Below, one piece after another: positions 35,076 to 46,700 of a stretch of 64,000 nt of DNA; position 1 is the stretch's first letter; each line of letters begins with the position of its first letter. The stretch comes from Dromaius novaehollandiae. Lineage: Eukaryota; Chordata; Aves; Casuariiformes; Dromaiidae. The notes under the pieces were generated by a model, which saw nothing but the letters and a program-made list of their open reading frames with translations, was not told the origin of the DNA and made no database searches. Both the position numbers and the translations under genes were made by a program. The stretch covers positions 1,860,001 through 1,924,000 of the forward strand of contig NW_026991398.1 of NCBI RefSeq assembly GCF_036370855.1, in the 5' to 3' direction.

Positions 35076-35613
35076 AGGGCAAGGGCTCTGTGCCTGCAGG
35101 CTCTGTGTCAGCAGGCTCTGTGCCTGCTGTCTAATCAGGTCCTCAGGCACAAGTGACTTCAGAAGCACATTCCCATGCTGTGAGCCTGCTGCCTAACGCA
35201 TTCTCCAGGACAAGTGACCTCACAGGCACTTCCACACACCGGTGCCTGCTGCTGGACCATCATCTTCAGAGACAGAAGTGACATCACTGTCATCTTCACA
35301 GCCAGGGTCCTCCTAGTAGTTTAGGAACTTCCAAGACACAATTCACCTCATCATAACTTTGCCACCCATCAGCCTCTTAGCGGTCCATCAGCTGATCAGC
35401 TACAAAGAACCTCACAAACAACATCCAAGTCCACGCACCAGCTGCCAGCCTTTCAGCTTCCTGATGGACACGACCCAGCTATGTGCCTGCTGCTGTCCAG
35501 TCAGGTACTTGGGCAGAAGGGACCTCACAATCAACATCCAAGTCATGTGCCTGCTGCTGGCCAATCACCTGCAGAGACAGGAGTGACCATAAAACCTACA
35601 TCCTAGCCCTATG
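35075..35613. repeat. ~64-bp minisatellite, array C (part 2)
   Basis: Clear units at 35.2-35.6 kb (GTGACCTCACAGGCACTTCC, GAAGTGACATCACTGTC, GGGACCTCACAATCAACATCC). The array is cut at 35,613 by the R2-type insertion and resumes at 36,798. Confidence 0.85.
35604..35613 (+). repeat. Target-site duplication, left copy (TAGCCCTATG)
   Basis: TAGCCCTATG occurs at the last array base before R2 sequence and again exactly at 36,798-36,807, where the array resumes. It is a natural part of the minisatellite unit (CATCC TAGCC..ATG CCTGCTG), which shows the insert entered an intact unit. Confidence 0.85.
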
Positions 35614-36797
35614 GGATGGGTGGATCCACACCTTTGAGAAGGTGTGGATCGCTGCTGGAGGAAAGGCCGATAAAATACCATCAACTGGGGAAGAACTCCC
35701 CATGGGAATTCCGACCGTACTGGATGGGAGCGAGACGACGTCTGAATGGGAAGTACCATCTCCCCGGCTCATCTATCCTATTCCTAGCAAGTGGAGGAAA
35801 AGAGAGTCAGAAAACTGGGCCAATCCGAAAGCACAGGGCCACGGCATTAAGAACTTTGAGAATGATAATATCAGTAATGATTGGCTCATACATTATCAGG
35901 GCATTCCCCACAGGAAGCTATTAACAGCGATACAGCTGCGTGCCAGTGTCTATCCCACTAGGCAGTATTTGGCACGTGGGCTGGGAGAAGGGGCACCAAA
36001 GGGATACAGGCATTGTCCTGCAGAATGGGAGACTTGTTCACTTATTATTGGATACTGCCCTGCAGTCCAGGACGCACGGATTAAAAGGCACAACATCCTT
36101 TGTGGATTGCTGGCTGGAGAAGCTAAGAAACTGGGTTGGGAGATCTATGTAGAGCCCAACCTCAGAGATAATAACAACGAGCTCTTCAAGCCGGTGGTGG
36201 CTAAAGAAGGCTGGGTGAAAGTAGTGGATGTTACAGTCCACTACGAGAGCGGATTGTCATCTCTGGGGGACGCAGCGGCAGAGAAAGTCTGAAAGTATCA
36301 ACATCTTGAAGAACAAGTGAAAGCATTGACCAAAGCTGGAGAGGTGGAGTTCCTGGATTTCCCAATTGGCACTTGTGGGAAGTGGCATAAGGCAAACGAC
36401 AGTTTCCTCGCCGACCTTGGACTTTCCAGTAGCCGCCAATTAAGGATAGCAAGGCTCTTTTCTCATAGAGCCCTCCTATCCTCAGTAGATATAATTCACA
36501 TCTTTAGCAGTAAAGGTAAAGATGTTTAATGTTTTGTACTAACCAGTATATGACTTACTAATCCAAAGTCCTTCTTTGGAAGGCAACAGTAAAATTCTTC
36601 ACACAGATGAAATGGGCTTGCTCAGTCTTCTGTCTTGCTGAATTTTGCTCTTGCCCAGCTCCCGTGTGGTTGAGCTTGTACGTAGGGATGTAACATCTCG
36701 TCTCCAGATGACCTTCACTTAATTTGACTTGGGCGGATGGGCCGCCTCTCAATCCCAATCTGGAAAAGGTACTATATAGTATCTATGGTTCATTAAA
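35614..36797 (+). mobile_element. R2-type non-LTR retrotransposon, 5'-truncated insertion
   Basis: About 1.18 kb of sequence foreign to the array. It encodes the C-terminal part of an R2-clade protein followed by about 270 bp of 3' untranslated sequence ending ...GGTTCATTAAA without a poly(A) tail. Flanking 10-bp duplications (TAGCCCTATG) and 5' truncation indicate target-primed reverse transcription. R2 elements normally insert at one site in 28S rRNA genes; none of that gene is present here. A perfect 12-bp stem with 4-nt loop (35,623-35,650) lies at the 5' edge. The matching array at 1.0-1.84 kb lacks the insert, so it probably arrived after the array duplicated. Confidence 0.85.
35615..36529 (+). 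pseudogene. R2-type ORF, C-terminal fragment with restriction-like endonuclease, inactivated
   Basis: One frame runs 305 codons with a single internal TGA (36,290-36,292) and ends at TAA 36,527-36,529. It holds the region between polymerase and endonuclease (YPIPSKWRKRESENW, GHGIKNFENDNISNDWL, LRASVYPTRQYLARG), a decayed zinc knuckle (C at 36,014, C at 36,035, C at 36,056; the expected first Cys is Tyr at 36,005 and the His is Leu at 36,041), then CPAVQDARIKRHN and the restriction-like endonuclease. The KPD motif reads KPVV (36,188-36,199), so the first catalytic Asp is missing, while VVDVTVHYE keeps the second (Asp 36,227). The C-terminal EVEFLDFPIGTCGKW and LFSHRALLSSVDI follow. Without the polymerase it cannot move by itself. 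Family assignment rests on recalled R2 motif order. Confidence 0.85.
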
Positions 36798-36807
36798 TAG
36801 CCCTATG
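36798..36807 (+). repeat. Target-site duplication, right copy (TAGCCCTATG)
   Basis: Identical to 35,604-35,613 and directly followed by CCTGCTGGTGGCCTATCAGG, the next part of the minisatellite unit. Deleting the insert plus one copy restores a normal unit. Confidence 0.85.
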
Positions 36808-37740
36808 CCTGCTGGTGGCCTATCAGGTACTCAGGCAGATGTGACCTCACAAGCGCTTACCCCACACAGGAGTCAACTGCTGGCCTATCAGCTTCGCACA
36901 TACTTCGATTTCCATATTGCTGTAGAGATCTGCAGGTGTCAATCCCTCCTCTGGGCACACTCACCACATCCAGAAGTCACCTCACCACCAGCAGCTGCTG
37001 GCCTGGCAGTTGCTCAGATAGAAGTGACCTCACAAGCAAATGCCCAAGCCATTAGCCAAGTGCTAGCCTTGCAGAGACAAGTGACCTCACAGCGACTCTC
37101 CCAGCAATGTGCCGCCACACAGTCTGTCAGGCCCTGAGACAGACATGAGCTCACAAACATTTCCCCGCCATGTGCCTGCTGCTGGCCTCCCTGCTGCTCT
37201 GGAGGAAATGACCTCAAAGTCAGCTCCCAGCAATGGGCCTGCTACTGGCCCATCACAGACAGACACAAAACTGACCTCCCAAGCACATTCCCCACTTCAT
37301 AGCCTGCTGCTGGCCTATCAGCTTCTCACCCAGAAGGCACCTCACAGGCACCTTTACAGCCAGGCGCCTGCTGCAGCCCCAGAGGCTGCTGGGACAGGAG
37401 GGACCTCCGAGTCAGTTCCCAGCCAGGTGCCAGCTGCTGCCTGCCAGCTGCTCTGTCTGCAGTGACCTCCCAAGGACCTTCCCAGGCACGGGCCTGCTGC
37501 TGGCCTATCAGGGACTCAGAAGGAGATGACCTCACAGTCCCCTTCACAGCCATGTGCCTGTCACTGGCCTACAAGCCTCTGAGACAGCAGCTACCTCATG
37601 ATAGCTTCCCCAGCCCTGAGCCAAATCCTGCTTATCAACTGCTCAGGCAGAAATGATCTTAAAAGCATAAACCCAAGCCACGGGCCTCCTGCTGGCCTGG
37701 CAGCTACTGACCAAGAGCTGATTTGACACTGGGGATCTCC
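36808..37740. repeat. ~64-bp minisatellite, array C (part 3)
   Basis: Units at about 64-bp spacing, for example GATGTGACCTCACAAGCGC (36.84 kb), GAAGTGACCTCACAAGC (37.02 kb), AAGTGACCTCACAGCG (37.08 kb) and GATGACCTCACAGTCCCC (37.53 kb). It passes into the GC-rich island exactly as at 4.1 kb. Confidence 0.82.
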
Positions 37741-38800
37741 TGGCCCAGCTCTCGCAGACAGCCGTGACCTCCCTGCCCACAGCCCGGCCACGCGGCTATT
37801 GCCACCTGCAGCTGCCCCTGCCTCCCCCAGGGCTCAGCCAGCTCCTGAGCGGCTGCCCGGACTCACCCTGGGGCCTTGCAACGATCACAGTGCAGCAAAA
37901 CACCCACTATGCACCAGTTACTGCCCCAAAGCAGCAGCTCGGGAATGGCTGGACAAGGGGTCTGCGACCCAGGGCAGGGGCAAAGCTTCCTGCCCCCAAA
38001 CCGCCCAGCCACCCCGGCCCAGCTGCTTGGAGGCAGCTGGCACGTCTGGCTCGCAGGGCAGCTGCCCCGGGGCCAGGGCGCTTTGTCCCGTGCTCCCGGC
38101 CCCACCAGCCCCTGCTGCAGCTCCGGGAGGAAAGCAGCCCCGGGGCAGCACCGCTGCCCCTGCCCCGGCGGGAGGGCACCCGCCGCCATCGGGACGCGCT
38201 CGCAGACCCGTCAGCCCGGCCCCCACCTGCTTTCACCCAGCTCCTCGCTCCCGCTTTGGTCTCACCCTGCTCCCAGGGCTGGATTTTTCCACATGCTGCA
38301 CTCCGATTGGCTGACAGAGCCACCAGTCAAACCCAGCCCAGCCCCCCTCCTCACAGCAGCCAATAGGAGGCAGCACTGGGGCGTTGCTAAGGTAACATTG
38401 CAGCCTCCTGCCCTGGCGGCCAGCTCTGCCCCGCCCCTCCCCCCCCCCCCCACAGTTGGGCACCATGTTGTGGGCAGCAGCGCGGGGTGCGGCGGGGCCT
38501 GGGGGTAGCCCGGCGCCATGTGCCTAGGCAGTGCGGGGCCCCGGGGCCTGGCTGCTGCCCCGAAGGGTCTGGGCTCTGCCGCAGGGGCCCCGCGGGGTTC
38601 CTGGCTGCCCTGTGCCTGGGGGCTGTGCCAGCCATGGGGGAACAGCCCTGGGGCCTGTGCTGGTGCTGGCCCTGGTGCTGGTGTGGGGGCCCTGGGCATG
38701 GCCAGGGCTGAGGAGCCCGTGGGCAGCATCCTGCTGCCCCCGGGAAGGGCAGGCAGGGCAGGGCCGGGCAGCATCCTCTCGCACCTTCAGCCCCATCGGG
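37740..38800. promoter_or_regulatory. GC-rich promoter-like island, copy C
   Basis: Richer in CpG than copy A. It carries ATTGG (38,306-38,310), CCAAT (38,360-38,364), a GC box (CCCCGCCCC, 38,429-38,437), a 13-base C-run (38,439-38,451) and CACCATGTTGTGGGC. The reading frame after that ATG (MLWAAARGAAGPGGSP) stops within about 20 codons, whereas copy A stays open. The motif order is the same as in copy A. It looks like a housekeeping-type promoter, perhaps still active; what it would drive is unknown. Confidence 0.5.
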
Positions 38801-40970
38801 ACCCTACAGAAGGGCTGTCACAGCAGCCCTCTCCCTGTGCAGCCACCCCCACAGCCCAGGATCCACAGCCCTGTTTGCAGTCTCTGTGCGACCCCTCAGG
38901 AAGGAGCTCCCAAAGCCCTTACCCTCAGTGGAGAGCTGCAGGAGCTCTAGGAACAAGGAACTGTGTCTGGGCTGATGGTGGTGGCCCAGCAGTCCTCCAT
39001 CTCACTTGTCCCCTTGCGCTTAGCTCACCTCTCCATCCAAGCAGGAAGGACGCTCTTCCTGTCTTGTCACCCAAAACTCCTCTCCAACATGTCCCTGCTC
39101 CTCTGCCTGTCGGTGAGGGGCCCCACGCAGCTCTCATCCCCTCTCCTTGCCACGGAGTGGCTCCAAAGGGCAGCAGTGGGGAGTGCACAAGTGGTGTCCA
39201 GCAGTGCTGGGCCTCTCAGGGAAGTGAGGGCACCATTGTGGCCCTGGGGAGACCTCCCTGTGATGCAGCACATCCCACTGTGACCTCAGCTTGTGTCATC
39301 AGGGGGCTCAGGAGGTCACTGCCATGGAGATGGCACAGCCAGGGCGAGAGCAGAGAGATTTCCCCTCATGTCCTGGAAAGCAGTCACCTCCCTTCACCCC
39401 AGTTATTTTCCAGAACTTGCTGATAAATCCTTCAGGAATGTCTCCAGATGCTGTCAAAGGCTGAGAAATATCTCAAATGGAGTGCTGGAGAAGTCACTTC
39501 TGCACCCCTGCCCTGACATGTCTCTGCCCTGGGCAGACCTGTGTGGGAAGCCAAGGCGTCAGGGCTGCTTTAAGCTTTGGCATTTTTCAAAGCCAGGATC
39601 AAAGTGCTGTGAGATCAAACAGCACAAAGTGTGGCCACAGGCTGAGATGCTTTGGTGAGCTTCAAAATTGTTTTCTGCTGTGGGTCACTCTTTTTGTAGA
39701 AGTAGGGTGTTGGACAATATGGGAGAGGACAGAGCCTTCCTCCCTGAGGCACCAAAGCAGGCTCTTTGTTTTTAAGGGTCCTCAGCAAGGTTTCTCCATC
39801 TGTGGTGCTTAGGATGAAGATGATACGCCAGAGAAGAGCAAACGTGCCCTTAACACACATCATCAGGAGTGTCAGGCCCAGTAGGAAATCTGAGGAAACT
39901 TTCCCATTTCCCATGCATTTTGCCCAGCTTTGGGCTTTCTGGCTGAGCCTTCCCTGCGCCTAGGGAAAGCCCTTTCTCCTCCCTGGACCTCTTTTGGGCT
40001 TTGGGCTTTTCCGTGTCCCCTCGAAGCAGTGCTTCTTGCCTGGGGGTTGCTAAAGCCGCTGGCACCCTGGACATACCCAGCTGCCACCCAAGGTCTCCTG
40101 GGGAGCTTTACAGCCCTGGCACCCTGCATCTCCCACAGTTTTGACCCTGGGCATCTCAGGACATGCCACATACCACAGTGCTGCTGTCCAGGCTCTGGTG
40201 CAGAGCCTGGAACATTGTGCAGTGCCACAGGACCGGCATTTGGGATCATTCAGAAGTTTGTGAGGTGACCAGCTCCCACCTCTGCAGCTGCTGAAGCTTG
40301 AGAACGTCCCTACAACCAGCCTTCCTGCTCTTCCTAGTGTTGGCACAGTCCTGGGGTGACTCATGCAGAAGGGAGACTCCATCCCCCTTGAATACTGTCA
40401 GAGATGTTGCTTTCCAAGTCACTGCAAAAGGAAGGACTCGTTTACTTCTCTGGGTTGCTTATCCAGCCCGTGGTACCCGCTCTGTGATGCTGTGAGCCCC
40501 GCTGTGCACCCTGAGGTCTCTGCCCTTTCTCTGCCCTGTCTCCTGGGTGTCTGCCCAAAGTCTTGCCAGTGCACCAGGGCCATGGGAAGTGTTGCTTCAG
40601 AGAGCTCGCTTGAACCTGTGACATGTTGTGGAGCTGAAGGCCTGACAGAGGCTTGTCTGGGACATGGCCATGCTCCCAAACCTCCTCCTGCTCCTGGTCT
40701 GAGGGCCTGGGAAGGTCCCAGGATTGAGAGCAGGGGGTTTGGTGTGGGTGGGATGGGTTTCCCTTGACATGCCTGAGTCCTGCTTTGTTTACTCTTCACA
40801 CCCAGGAAAATCCCTCCTCTCTAGGGGCTTGCATAGAGTGTTTTCCAGACTTCTGTACAGAAACACAGCCTGGTCCAAGATGCCCAAGAGCAGCACAGCC
40901 ACCAGCATAGTGCAGGACCCCCAGAAGCTGTATGGCTCTCTCCTCTTTTTCCACATGTCCTGATTACATT
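38800..40970. other. Low-copy duplicated block without a supported gene (copy C)
   Basis: Direct counterpart of 5.58-8.34 kb. The minus-strand segment around 39,740-39,914 (MMCVKGTFALLWRIIFILST) matches MMGVKGTFALLWHIIFIWST at 7.15-7.31 kb in frame. The segment 40,815-40,960 is the partner of the possible transmembrane exon at 8.2-8.34 kb. No complete gene model is possible. Confidence 0.5.
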
Positions 40971-42270
40971 AACAATTTCTAACATCCCTTTACAGCACCC
41001 TATCCGGGCACTGTAACACTGTAACTCCTTCCATTACTGTTTGTTCATTCCCATACCACACTGCTGATTTGCGCTTTGGGGAGTTTAAAGCTTGCTTCGT
41101 CTTTCAGTAGTTTGTTCCTCTGGGCAAGTCCTTCATTCTGTTTCTATCTAGCATTTCCTATCTCTCCAAAACATTTCTAGCCAGGCTATCCCTTGTGGAA
41201 AGGGGACCTCACTTGAGGCAGCTTTGAGTTAGCATGCAGTTCCGGAGTGTAATTAATTTTACCAAACTATAGCATGCCTTTTTTTTTTTCCCTTCTGGCT
41301 TGCAATGAAGAAAAATTCTTCTGTGTCTATTTGCAGCTCGTTCTCTAAGGAAAGCAGGTGGGAAGTGGGGCATATGAGCTGTAACCTTCATTTGCAGACT
41401 TCAGTGGAGAAAGGTTTGACTTTAACAGGAGTGATGCAAGTCCCAGGTGGCTGTTGAGGGAAATGGCAGGTTTAAGGAGATGGGGAGGAAGATTGTCCAT
41501 ACAGTGTCTGACCTCGGGGAACACTGCTTTTCCTGCATATCCACACTTCATTAGAAGACACTCTGGATCTGTACCATGTGGAGAATGTTGCTGTCACTTA
41601 TTGTGAAAGCTGAATAAGAATACTAATCATAAAAACCTTTAAAAGCAGAAATACCTCTACACTACGTTCTAACTGAAGTCACTGTCTTTCAACTACACTG
41701 CTGTAACCAATTAGCCATACATTACTTGAAGAAAATTATAGGGAGAGACGTGGTTCATCAGGGCTTTTGGCATTGTAATGAGCCCCATGGTGTATTTGGT
41801 GCTGAGTCCATGAACCTCAGCTCTTGCGAGGAGATGGAGCAAAATGTTCAAGTCAAAGTCAGAAGCAAATCCCAAACTTTTGTAGAGTATTAATAGATCC
41901 CACTGAGGGCCATTAGCAAGAAAGACTCACTGGAGGCTGATTAGAGCAGAAGATTGTAATCACTGATTACAGGTAGGCAAAGGAAATGTGCAGGTGGCTC
42001 TGACACCATGTTAACCCTTGATGTGTTTTTCAAGCAAAACATCCAAGCATGGACACTGAGAGCCTGGGAAGGGAGATCCTTTCCCCCACGTGTTTTCCCT
42101 GGCTCTTCCTGGGGGCAGCGTGCAAGTTGGGGTGTGCAATATTCATGCAAGAGAATGACATGAGCCCTCCTGGGCTCCCCCGGGGACAAGGGGACAGTGA
42201 GGCCCTGGTGTCTACTCATAGGCCTTAGTGGCAGAGACAACAGCTATAGGGGACAAAGACGTCAGGTCTG
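40970..42270 (+). repeat. Duplicated block P, copy in the 34-49 kb unit
   Basis: Same orientation as 8.34-9.65 kb; for example GTTCTCTAAGGAAAGCAGG at 41.34 kb and 8.70 kb. The right end is joined to CR1 near 42,280, whereas copy A continues to 9.83 kb. The join corresponds to a deletion of about 1.6 kb relative to copy A (roughly 9,650-11,245). Confidence 0.75.
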
Positions 42271-42274
42271 TCAG

Positions 42275-43760
42275 AGGCTTTCAGCCTGTTTCAGGCAGTT
42301 GGCCTTCCTTGCTGCCCAGGCACACTGCTGTCTGACTAACTTGCATACTAACTGGTATGCAAGTATACTGTGGGAGAAAGTGTCAAGAGCCTTCCTAAAC
42401 TTGAGTTAACTGACATTCACTGTTCTCTGTTCATCCACAAATACAGTTCTTTTAGCACAGAAGGCCGTGAGGTTGGTGAGGCTCACATCCTTTCCCCTCA
42501 GTAAATCTATGCTGACTGCTCCCAGTCACCTTCTTCTCTTTTGTTTACCTAGAAAGGGGATCAGAGAAGACTTGGTCCGTGACACTCTCCTGATCAAAGT
42601 GAGGCTGAACGGCCTGTAGTTCCCCAGGTTGTCCTTGCAGCCTTTTTTGAAGATGGATGCAACATTGGCCTTTTTTCCAGTCATTGGGACCTCCCTGAGT
42701 CTCCACAGCTTTCCAAGATGATAGAGAGAGGCCTTGCTAGATAGCAGCCAGCTCTCTCAGCACCCTTAGCTGCAGCCCATCCAATCGTGTAGACCTGTGT
42801 TCTTGCAAATAATACCTGACTCAACCCTCAGGCACTGCTGGTTGTTTTTCTCCTTGCAAGTCCTGAACTCTAAGCACAGTGGCCTGGGAGACCTTGTTGG
42901 TGGACACTGAAGCAAAGGCACTGAGTTCCCCAGACCCACCTGCATCTGCTGATACCAGATTCCCTGCCCCATTCAGCCGTGGCCTCACATTTTCCTTGTT
43001 TATGCTTTTACTGTTTCTGAAGGAATAGCAGATCATCTTTGTGCCTTTGACATCCCTTGAAAGCATCAATCCTAGAGAAGCTATGGCTTACCTAACCACT
43101 TCCCTGGACACAATTTTAAAATTCCCCCTTTGCAGCCTCTCCCTGCTGCCCATTCCTCTGTGCTGCCTTTTTGTACTAGAGCTCAGTGGCAAGTTCCCTG
43201 TTTAGCCACCCTGTCTCCTGAGATGTCTACCTGTTCTCCTGGGTATCAGTATGGGCCATTCTCGAGCTTGGAGCATGCTGTCTTTAAAGACCTGCCAACT
43301 TTCCTGAGCTCCTTTGCCCTTCAGAGCTGCCTCCCAAGGGATTCCTCCAGCATTCCTCCTCCCAGTAGGCCCAAGTCTGCTCCTCTGACATTCAGAGTCT
43401 GGACTCTGATACTCTTCTTCCTCACTCCCCTCAGGAGCAGGAGCTCCACTACCTCGTGGCCACTGCAGCCAAGGTTGACACTGATTATCCCATCCCTGGT
43501 CAGTTCTTCCTTGTTTGCAGGTTCCAGGTCCAGGAAGGTGTCACCCTTGTTGACCTGACTGGCTTAGCTGCGCTGAGTTGTCCCCCACACCCTCCAGAAT
43601 CCTCCTGGACTGTTTGCACCCTGCTGCATTGCCCTCCCAATGAATGCCAGGGAGATTAAAGTCTCCCCATAGGAACCGGGGTCTGTGATCCACAGACTTC
43701 TTCAGGTTGCTTAAAGATTTGCAGTTCTGTGACAGCCTGTGCATCTCCCCTTCCTCTTGT
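42275..43760 (-). mobile_element. CR1-type LINE, minus strand, 3' part deleted
   Basis: On the minus strand, from high to low coordinates: GDFNLPGIHWEGNAAGCKQS (endonuclease, 43.68-43.62 kb), NGAGNLVSADAGGSGEL and ASVSTNKVSQATVL (linker, 42.97-42.87 kb), then KKANVASIFKKGCKDNLGNY (start of the polymerase, near 42.68-42.62 kb). It then jumps to RQQCAWAARKAN near 42.30 kb. The last 3' portion present in the 10.8-11.9 kb partner is missing. Confidence 0.82.
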
Positions 43761-46700
43761 TTGTGGACTGGTCTATGTGCATTTGTGTATATTTGGGCTA
43801 CAGGACCTCAGCTGTGGCACCAGGGCTGAGTGCAGACTTGCCACGGTAACACCTGTTCCCCAGAGCCAAGGACACCAGGTATGCAAAGGCCCCACTTCAG
43901 AGCAGAGACCTGCTGATGTAGATAGCAGATGGCGATACAATGATGATATGAGGCACCCACTAAGAGAGCAAACCCTGCAGTACCCAAGGCCAGGGAGAAA
44001 CAGAGCTGGGCCATGCAGCTGTGGCAGGAGAGGTGTTTTGTGCCCAGGATGACTTTGCAGCACCTTGGGGCCTGTGATAGAAGTTACCAGATGTCCAGGA
44101 AGGACAAGGTGCCACTGTGAAGGTCCTTGGGCCTGAACAGCCTGCAGTGTAGCCACGCAGTAGCTGCATCATTAGTACGGTCCCTGTTCATATCATTGGG
44201 CATGAGAAAAGGCTTAGGGAGAAGAAAACGAGCAGGGTTTGAGAGTCTAGGCACATACGTGGAGACCTTGGTGCAATGTGCCTTCTATCTTTGCTGCATG
44301 CTCGGATGTAGATGGCATGGACTTTGCCTAAAGGCAGTGTTTGGTGGAGATCCATTGCCTGAGATGCTCTGGGGTGTTTGTCCAGCAATCACTCCAAAGG
44401 GCATGATTTTCCTGTCGGTCCTGTGCTGTATCAGCTAGAAACATGGTGGTTGTGCCAGACACCCCATGCACCTGATCTGGCTCTGCAAGCCTATTGTCAT
44501 GGCATTAGATCAAGTGTCTGCACTGAATTCCATTATCTGAATTACATTAGCTCCACCTGGCCCCCAACTGATGCTCCGGAAGGATTTGGGTCTCATAGTT
44601 GCTGCATCAGAGCAAGCAAACACTTGCACATAGCTTGGACCACCTCTGGCACCACAAATATCAGAAGGTGTTTGTGTGTGAACAACTGACTCCCATTCTC
44701 CATCTCCATTGATCACAGTGGGAGCTTAGACAAGGAGCTCGCATGCAGATACCCATTCTGTATACACCAAAACTTGGACAAGGAGAATCGCACCAACTAT
44801 GAGCTTGTGGAGTGCATGGGAGGGAACTGAATCCCACTTCATCTCAGGGGCTTCCCAGTGGGCATTAGATGCATTGATTAATTCCTCTAAATCAGCCCCT
44901 GAAGCACAAGTCAATGACCTCACTCTCATCCCTGTCTATGTGTCCTGATGGGAGCAGGGCTTTCTAGAGTGGGACATTTCCACCTCTCAGATAACCATCC
45001 TCTGATGAGACCAACTGCAATACTGCAGTCAGTCTCTCTCCACTGCTTAGAGAGGGACCATCTGTGTTTATTTTAGTCCACTTCAGTGGACATTTTCCAA
45101 GGGTGACTCTGCTGCCTTTCTGGTGATGTCAGCCCTGGAGCCCCGGGAACATCTTGAGGGTGCACAGGCAGAGCAAGTCACGTCTTCAGCTGGGCCTCTG
45201 CTCCTGAGCTGGGCCTGGCCTCTGGGACTGCAGGAGCCCATGGCAACCTGGCAGGTGCTGCAGAGAGACAGCTCTGTCCAGGAGCAGCTGCTCTTAAAGG
45301 AGCAGCAAGACTCAGGGCACTGCCTGCAGGGGCCAGGATGAGATGAGCGACTCAGAAATTAAAGACAGTCGGCAACAGGAGGACAGCTGAGAGTTCACTG
45401 CAGGGAGAAATCTTCACCGCCCTTGACACAGTAAGTCTCTGGCTGCAGGGCAACACTGCTGTGGTTCCCAGAGGTTTCTTCTGCAGCTGGCACCTTCCAC
45501 AGCTGAGAGGGTCTGTCAGGGTGGCTCTGCCAGCTTCTCCTGTTTGGAGCAGGTGGTGCTTTAGAGCAGGGATTCCCAGCTGTCAGATTGACAGGGCATC
45601 ACAGCTACCTTCTTGAGGGGATGGTGCAGGGATGTGAAGCTGGGGTGTGCACCTAGGTCTGCCCAGGACTGTAGTTCAGAGCAGTGTCCCTGCACCCCAG
45701 GGTGCTGTGTGCCTGGGGCAGTGACTCTGCCGCCTGTGAGGGTCAGCACTCAGCCTGCCCAGGGAACTCCTCAAGACGTTGCAGGGAGAAGCTCTGGGTG
45801 GGAGGATCGAAGGGCAGGTTCATTCTCCCTTTGAGAGGGTACTGTATAGGTCAGGGCTGCTCACAGCTCCAACTCATGCACAGGACATTTCTGAGGGGAC
45901 TTTGCAAAAGGAAGGTGAAGGCAAGTGTTTACTGAAAGAAAAGGCAATTCCCTGAGATGGTGCTTTAAGTTTCCTTCCACCTGCAAAGGGGAAGATGGAA
46001 ATGGAGCTGTCAGGTTTGGACACGCGGCTGAGACTCATTAACTCACCTGCACACAGAGGGATGCCCCCGGACAGTGCCCTGCTGCTGGGAGGTTTCTGCA
46101 GGACAAACTGGAGCACCCTGGGGAAGGCTTTGGCGTCGCCCAACTGACCATGACTTGCTCATGTCTCTCCTCCCATGATGTCTCTGTTAGCAATTCTCTA
46201 CCATTCCCTGCCCATCCCTGCTGCCTGGAGCTGTTTCTGCCAAGAGCTTTTTCTCTGTCCCATAGTCTTTTCCCAGTCGCTGTTCACAGACCCCATCCCC
46301 CCCTTCTGTGTTCTGTGATATACAGAAACATCCCGGGTCAGGGCCCTGGCCAGGGCCATCTCTGTGCTCGCAGGTCCTAAGGAGCAGATCAGAGAAAGCC
46401 TGATGAGGCCATAAAGGTGATGGTGGTGCTGTCTGCAGGCTGAGGTGGGGATGAAGGGACTTGCTGAGGTTTCTCACAGACTTTTTGCTCTGTCTCTCTC
46501 TTAAGAGAGAGAGCTGACTCTTACTGAGCTGCCTTCCTCTTAAGGAGAGCCCATCTTTAGGACCCTTGCCTGTTTCTCTGGGGTGTCCTACCAAGCTGCA
46601 AGCTGCCCTGCAGAAGAGCACAGCTTCCCTGGAGCATTTCTGTGATATCTGAGAGTCCTTGGTCTGCTCCTGTGAGTCAGAAACCTTGTCACACTCCTCA

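Noticed and set aside
35483..35613. Start codon at 35,483 as the true start of the R2-type frame
   Set aside because: The first ~43 codons are minisatellite sequence read in frame by chance; R2 sequence begins only at 35,614.
38518..39423. 301-codon plus-strand frame in GC island C
   Set aside because: The matching frame in island A is not kept; it is a GC-content artefact extending into unrelated duplicated sequence.
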